DNA of 64,000 nucleotides from Nitrospira_D sp019636945 (lineage in GTDB: Bacteria; Nitrospirota; Nitrospiria; Nitrospirales; Nitrospiraceae), in contig NZ_JBLFBO010000001.1 of assembly GCF_047338595.1 (NCBI RefSeq), positions 1-64,000 of the forward strand. Direction: 5' to 3'. A program made the position numbers and the translations under genes. Shown one piece after another: positions 61,212 to 64,000 of this stretch. The notes beneath the pieces are model-generated. The model did not search any database. It worked only from the letters and a program-made list of their open reading frames with translations, and was not told the origin of the DNA. The stretch's first letter is position 1, and every line of letters starts with the position of its first letter.

Positions 61212-61236
61212 ACCTGCGATTTCTTAGTTCGCAGGT
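61212..61236 (-). terminator. hairpin after the alcohol dehydrogenase gene
   Basis: Perfect 8-bp stem ACCTGCGA/TCGCAGGT with a 9-base loop, 16 bp past the ADH stop. No T-run follows on the minus strand. The 387-bp spacer 60866-61252 shows no gene. Confidence 0.5.
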
Positions 61237-61252
61237 CATACGCCCGAGGACC

Positions 61253-62269
61253 TCACTCCATTGTTAGCACCACTCGGCAGCGAGCCTTTCCGCTCAGCAT
61301 CCGGTCGTAGGCTGCCGCTGCCTGTTCCAACGGGAACGTCTCCACCATCGGGCGGATGCCTGTCAGGGCACAAAAGTTGAGCGCATCCTCTGAGTCACGA
61401 GCCGTGCCTGACGGCCATCCTTGAATCGTTCGACGTGCGCCGATCAGTTGAAGCGGTGTGACCGTCATAGGATCAGTCGATGCCCCAAGAACAATGAGCT
61501 TGCCGCCGACTCCCAAGCCATCGATCATGTCCGACATGGCTTTCCCGCTCGGCGCCGTCGCCAAAATCACAGCGGCTCCACCGAGACTCGCCAGCTCCTT
61601 CGCCGGATCAGTCGTTTCGGCATCGAGATAGCGCTCAGCACCGAGTTTGAGAGCCAGCGCCGATCTCTCCTGACCACGCCCGATGGCGACGGTATGAAAA
61701 CCCATCTTATTGGCAAACTGCACCCCGAGATGGCCGAGCCCGCCCAGTCCCTGAATAGCCACCAGATCGCCCGCCTTGGCTCCGCTGTGACGCAGGCTGT
61801 TAAACGTGGTAATCCCGGCACAGAGAATCGGTGCCGCGTCCGTTGCCGTCAACACATCGGGAATAGCCGCCAGCGCTTCCGTACGCGCGATGAGGTACTC
61901 CGCATACCCACCATCTTCATGAAAGCCGGTCACGAGGAACCTCTGACATCCGAAAAAATCACCGCGATGACAATGGGCACAGTGGCCACAATGCCCGCCG
62001 TGCCACCCCACCCCGACACGCTGGCCTTTTTCCCAGGCAATCACCCCGGCACCGACGGCATCGATCACGCCCGCCACCTCATGGCCCGTGACACGCGGAT
62101 ACTGAAGTCCCGGCCAATGGCCTTCTTTGACGAACATGTCGCTATGGCATATCCCACAAGCCTGGACTTTCACACGGACCGTATTGGGCTTGGGTTCCGG
62201 CACCGGCCCGTGGGCGATCTTGAACGGACCTCCAGGGGAGGTGATCTGCACGGATGTCATGACTGTCAT
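61253..62269 (-). CDS. zinc-dependent alcohol dehydrogenase (MDR family)
   Basis: 338 aa. Catalytic zinc ligands: C in ACGICHSD, H-E in GHEVAG, and a later C in ILCAGITTFN. Structural zinc: GHCGHCAHCHRGDFFGC. Rossmann motif GLGGLGHLGVQFA for NAD(P). Start at 62269 (ATG after AAGGAGG). It oxidises alcohols or reduces aldehydes in the cytoplasm. A broken fragment of a paralogue lies at 58917. Confidence 0.93.
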   Translation of the reverse strand: MTVMTSVQITSPGGPFKIAHGPVPEPKPNTVRVKVQACGICHSDMFVKEGHWPGLQYPRVTGHEVAGVIDAVGAGVIAWEKGQRVGVGWHGGHCGHCAHCHRGDFFGCQRFLVTGFHEDGGYAEYLIARTEALAAIPDVLTATDAAPILCAGITTFNSLRHSGAKAGDLVAIQGLGGLGHLGVQFANKMGFHTVAIGRGQERSALALKLGAERYLDAETTDPAKELASLGGAAVILATAPSGKAMSDMIDGLGVGGKLIVLGASTDPMTVTPLQLIGARRTIQGWPSGTARDSEDALNFCALTGIRPMVETFPLEQAAAAYDRMLSGKARCRVVLTME

Positions 62270-62341
62270 CAACGCCTCCTTCGCTGGCAGAATATCGACA
62301 CTGTTCTCAGGTGGCACCAGAACACTTTCAATACCCTTGGC

Positions 62342-63151
62342 TTACCGCTGACTCGGTGCCTTGCCGAGGATGTGAACTCTTGGTCCATTTGTCAGGGCGA
62401 TGAGTCGGTCATCCTCGACTTCGCCGCCTAAGACCCATTCGAAGAGTCGCTTCGCGTCATTCAGTTCCGGGGATTTGGGATAACCATACTGCTCCTTCTG
62501 CATCGGTTCGTCATAGAGACCGATGCAGCCATGGGATGCGGGATAGCCGGGCAGGTCGCGACCGTGAATCCAGTAGGAGACGCCGTCGCGATTGATATGA
62601 AACCTGAGCGCGTAGTTCATTGGATAGGGACGGTCCGTTCCTTCAACGGTATAGCGACAGGATTGATGGGCGCGGTGCGCGGCAGTGAGACGAAATTCCC
62701 CTGTCGGCGTTTCATCATGGCCGTTCCCTGAGGCGATCGGTACTGCAAATCGCAGAACCCCGTACTCGTAGGCACCCAGAAATTGCTCGGAGAGATTGAC
62801 CAGGATGCACCGTCTCTCCTGCTCCGCCGCGAAATACAGCAACGGCAGCGGCGAGAAATACTCCACGTCCTGGATCTGCTTCGGGACCTTGATGGATACC
62901 CCAGCGTGGACATGGCGCCGGTCGCTTCGGTTGAACCGCGCGACAACGATCCACTGTTCATCAAAGAGAGTCTCCAACGATTCACCGACACGGAGTGTTC
63001 GGCACTCCCACTGGATAGTCGCATCGCTGGGATAACTGATACCACAGGCGCCACGCGGCTTTATCGTTGGTTCCGAATAAACAATAATGGGAATAAGGAC
63101 GATGCCCGTAAGCAGGGCACTCCAAACCAACCGCGACACTGTCATGGACAT
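62342..63151 (-). CDS. L,D-transpeptidase (YkuD family), exported
   Basis: About 269 aa. N-terminal membrane/signal segment VWSALLTGIVLIPIIVYSE. Catalytic YkuD motif near the C-terminus: HGRDLPGYPASHGCIGL (His and Cys). It crosslinks peptidoglycan or attaches lipoproteins, bypassing beta-lactams. The ORF extends to 63283 through palindromic repeat copy 3; the true start must lie downstream (ATG at 63151 or 63145). Confidence 0.87.
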   Translation of the reverse strand: MSMTVSRLVWSALLTGIVLIPIIVYSEPTIKPRGACGISYPSDATIQWECRTLRVGESLETLFDEQWIVVARFNRSDRRHVHAGVSIKVPKQIQDVEYFSPLPLLYFAAEQERRCILVNLSEQFLGAYEYGVLRFAVPIASGNGHDETPTGEFRLTAAHRAHQSCRYTVEGTDRPYPMNYALRFHINRDGVSYWIHGRDLPGYPASHGCIGLYDEPMQKEQYGYPKSPELNDAKRLFEWVLGGEVEDDRLIALTNGPRVHILGKAPSQR

Positions 63152-63168
63152 GATGAACGTACGCACGA

Positions 63169-63290
63169 CAGACTGTTCAAAAAGTTTCACCAGCAAGGCC
63201 GCAGCGAGCGAAGAGGTGAGGCGTACGCTTCGGTACGTTGAGCCTCTGAGCAACGCGAGAACGCCGCTGGTGGACTTTTTCAACAGTCTG
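63169..63290. repeat. palindromic repeat family A, copy 3
   Basis: 122 bp. Left end CAGACTGTTCAAAAAGTTTC and right end GACTTTTTCAACAGTCTG are inverted repeats; centre GCGTACGCTTCGGTACGT. It fills the gap between the CBS gene stop (63291) and the L,D-transpeptidase start, and replaces its promoter-proximal region. An ORF through it reads KAAASEEVRRTLRYVEPLS. Confidence 0.85.
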
Positions 63291-63725
63291 CTACGACCAA
63301 TATTGCGACGCCTTCATGTAGCCGAATAGCAGATCCCGTCTGGCTAAAATCCCCACTAACTTATTGTTCCGGACCACCGGCACACGGGTCAGATAGCGGT
63401 CTTGGAACAGATCGGCCACCTGAGCAAGCGTCTGATCCTCCGTCACGGCGACGGGATGAGCCGACATGATCTCTGTTGCAAGGATCTTCCGAAGGTCACG
63501 CCCTTCAACCATCGCTTGCAAGAGGTCATATTCCGTGACGATCCCCACCAATGTGCCGTCCTCTTCCACAACGGGCAGACTTCCGTAGTTACGATGGGTC
63601 ATCAGATGGGCGATCGTCGATGCGTCGGTGCGCGAGGTGCATCGTGTGACGGCATCCTGCATCAACTGTCCGACCGTCACGGTCTTCGGATCGGTCGCCT
63701 TCATGAAAAATTCGGTTTGTCTCAT
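63291..63725 (-). CDS. CBS-domain pair protein
   Basis: 144 aa: two CBS domains. First: VGQLMQDAVTRCTS...SLPVVEEDGTLVGIVTEYDL. Second: ATEIMSAHPVAVTED...RVPVVRNNKLVGILARRDLL. Such stand-alone Bateman modules bind AMP/ATP or SAM and regulate partners. The ATG follows GAGGAG. It is 7 bp downstream of the second CBS gene, same strand. Confidence 0.92.
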   Translation of the reverse strand: MRQTEFFMKATDPKTVTVGQLMQDAVTRCTSRTDASTIAHLMTHRNYGSLPVVEEDGTLVGIVTEYDLLQAMVEGRDLRKILATEIMSAHPVAVTEDQTLAQVADLFQDRYLTRVPVVRNNKLVGILARRDLLFGYMKASQYWS

Positions 63726-63732
63726 AAGCTCC

Positions 63733-64000
63733 TCACAGTTGTCGTTTGCCGCCTGTGGCCAGATAGGCCCGCAAGAGATCGCGTCGCGCAATGATTCCAA
63801 CCAATTTCTCTTTGGCATTGACGACAGGGACGCGAATCAGATCGCTTGCCCGCAGCACGTGCACCAAGGTTCCAAGCGTCGTTTCCGGCCTGACAGAGTA
63901 AGGGTTGGCCGTCATGATATCTTTTGCCGAGACAGTTGCGAGCGGATGCCCGTCATCGACGGCTCCCAGTAGATCATGTTCGCTGACAATGCCGGTCAGC
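63733..64000 (-). CDS. CBS-domain protein, 5' end outside the window
   Basis: The frame continues past base 64000: GIVSEHDLLGAVDDGHPLAT then VSAKDIMTANPYSVRPETTL and VPVVNAKEKLVGIIARRDLL. One and a half CBS domains are visible; the N-terminus lies right of the window. A paralogue of the gene immediately downstream, so probably a tandem duplication. Confidence 0.9.
   Translation of the reverse strand, partial: LTGIVSEHDLLGAVDDGHPLATVSAKDIMTANPYSVRPETTLGTLVHVLRASDLIRVPVVNAKEKLVGIIARRDLLRAYLATGGKRQL

Noticed and set aside
63087..63329. 80-aa ORF with VRRTLRYVEPLSNART
   Set aside because: Same repeat, copy 3.
1..64000. CRISPR arrays
   Set aside because: No series of regularly spaced identical repeats was seen; all repeats found are dispersed palindromes.

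Overview
The window looks like a chromosomal segment of a Nitrospira-type bacterium (phylum Nitrospirota). This is inferred from gene style rather than from a marker gene. It carries a complete ISC operon, a DUF3501/Hdr-like Fe-S protein/rubrerythrin block, many universal stress proteins, a PPi-type phosphofructokinase, a five-haem cytochrome, and several families of palindromic intergenic repeats. No rRNA, nitrite oxidoreductase or other diagnostic gene is present, so the genus call stays provisional.

Layout. 1-1.5 kb: end of a tRNA-Gln gene and gltX. 1.7-8.6 kb: an FNR-like reductase, a divergent [2Fe-2S] ferredoxin and the ISC operon iscR-iscS-iscU-iscA-hscB-hscA-iscX, with a 123-bp palindromic repeat wedged directly before hscA. 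8.7-14.8 kb: housekeeping genes (penicillin-binding protein 1A, a lone receiver domain, typA/bipA). 15.1-17 kb: a peroxiredoxin, a thioredoxin-like protein and two tandem paralogous secreted proteins of unknown function. 17.5-25.2 kb: a defence/mobility island with a DUF2283/nuclease-like pair, a type I restriction-modification locus (hsdM-hsdS-[HTH protein]-[Doc]-hsdR) and a CopG/RelE toxin-antitoxin pair. 25.3-28.5 kb: a two-domain PTPS-like protein, DUF3501, an Hdr-like Fe-S protein and rubrerythrin. 28.8-30.6 kb: two lipoproteins and a MarR regulator with a Cys-rich tail. 30.7-39.5 kb: a stress/metabolism island with four UspA proteins, PPi-PFK, a cupredoxin, an MgtE-like transporter, an FmdB zinc ribbon, a cytochrome c and a 31-aa membrane peptide.

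39.8-42.7 kb: a pentapeptide-repeat protein, an alpha/beta hydrolase, a RelE/Phd toxin-antitoxin pair and then a 25-codon relic of a second hydrolase tail. 42.8-53.2 kb: a large SWIM-SNF2 helicase, an APS-kinase-like protein, an APH-fold kinase, a RaiA/HPF-cold-shock fusion coupled to a Lon-like protease, and a vanadium haloperoxidase/PAP2 enzyme. 53.2-58.8 kb: a gene-poor stretch of small secreted or membrane proteins and perfect hairpins, then a five-haem cytochrome c and a VIT-family metal transporter. 58.8-64 kb: a decayed alcohol-dehydrogenase fragment, an ABM monooxygenase divergent from a GlxA-type regulator, an intact zinc alcohol dehydrogenase, an L,D-transpeptidase and two CBS-domain proteins.

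The most striking unexplained structure is repetitive. One family (121-123 bp, about 25-bp terminal inverted repeats, three copies) has the architecture of a miniature transposable or REP-like element. Shorter palindromic families recur between genes, and one short repeat has been absorbed in frame into hsdM. Gene starts were moved inward wherever the longest ORF ran into a repeat or lacked a ribosome-binding site that a downstream ATG/GTG had.
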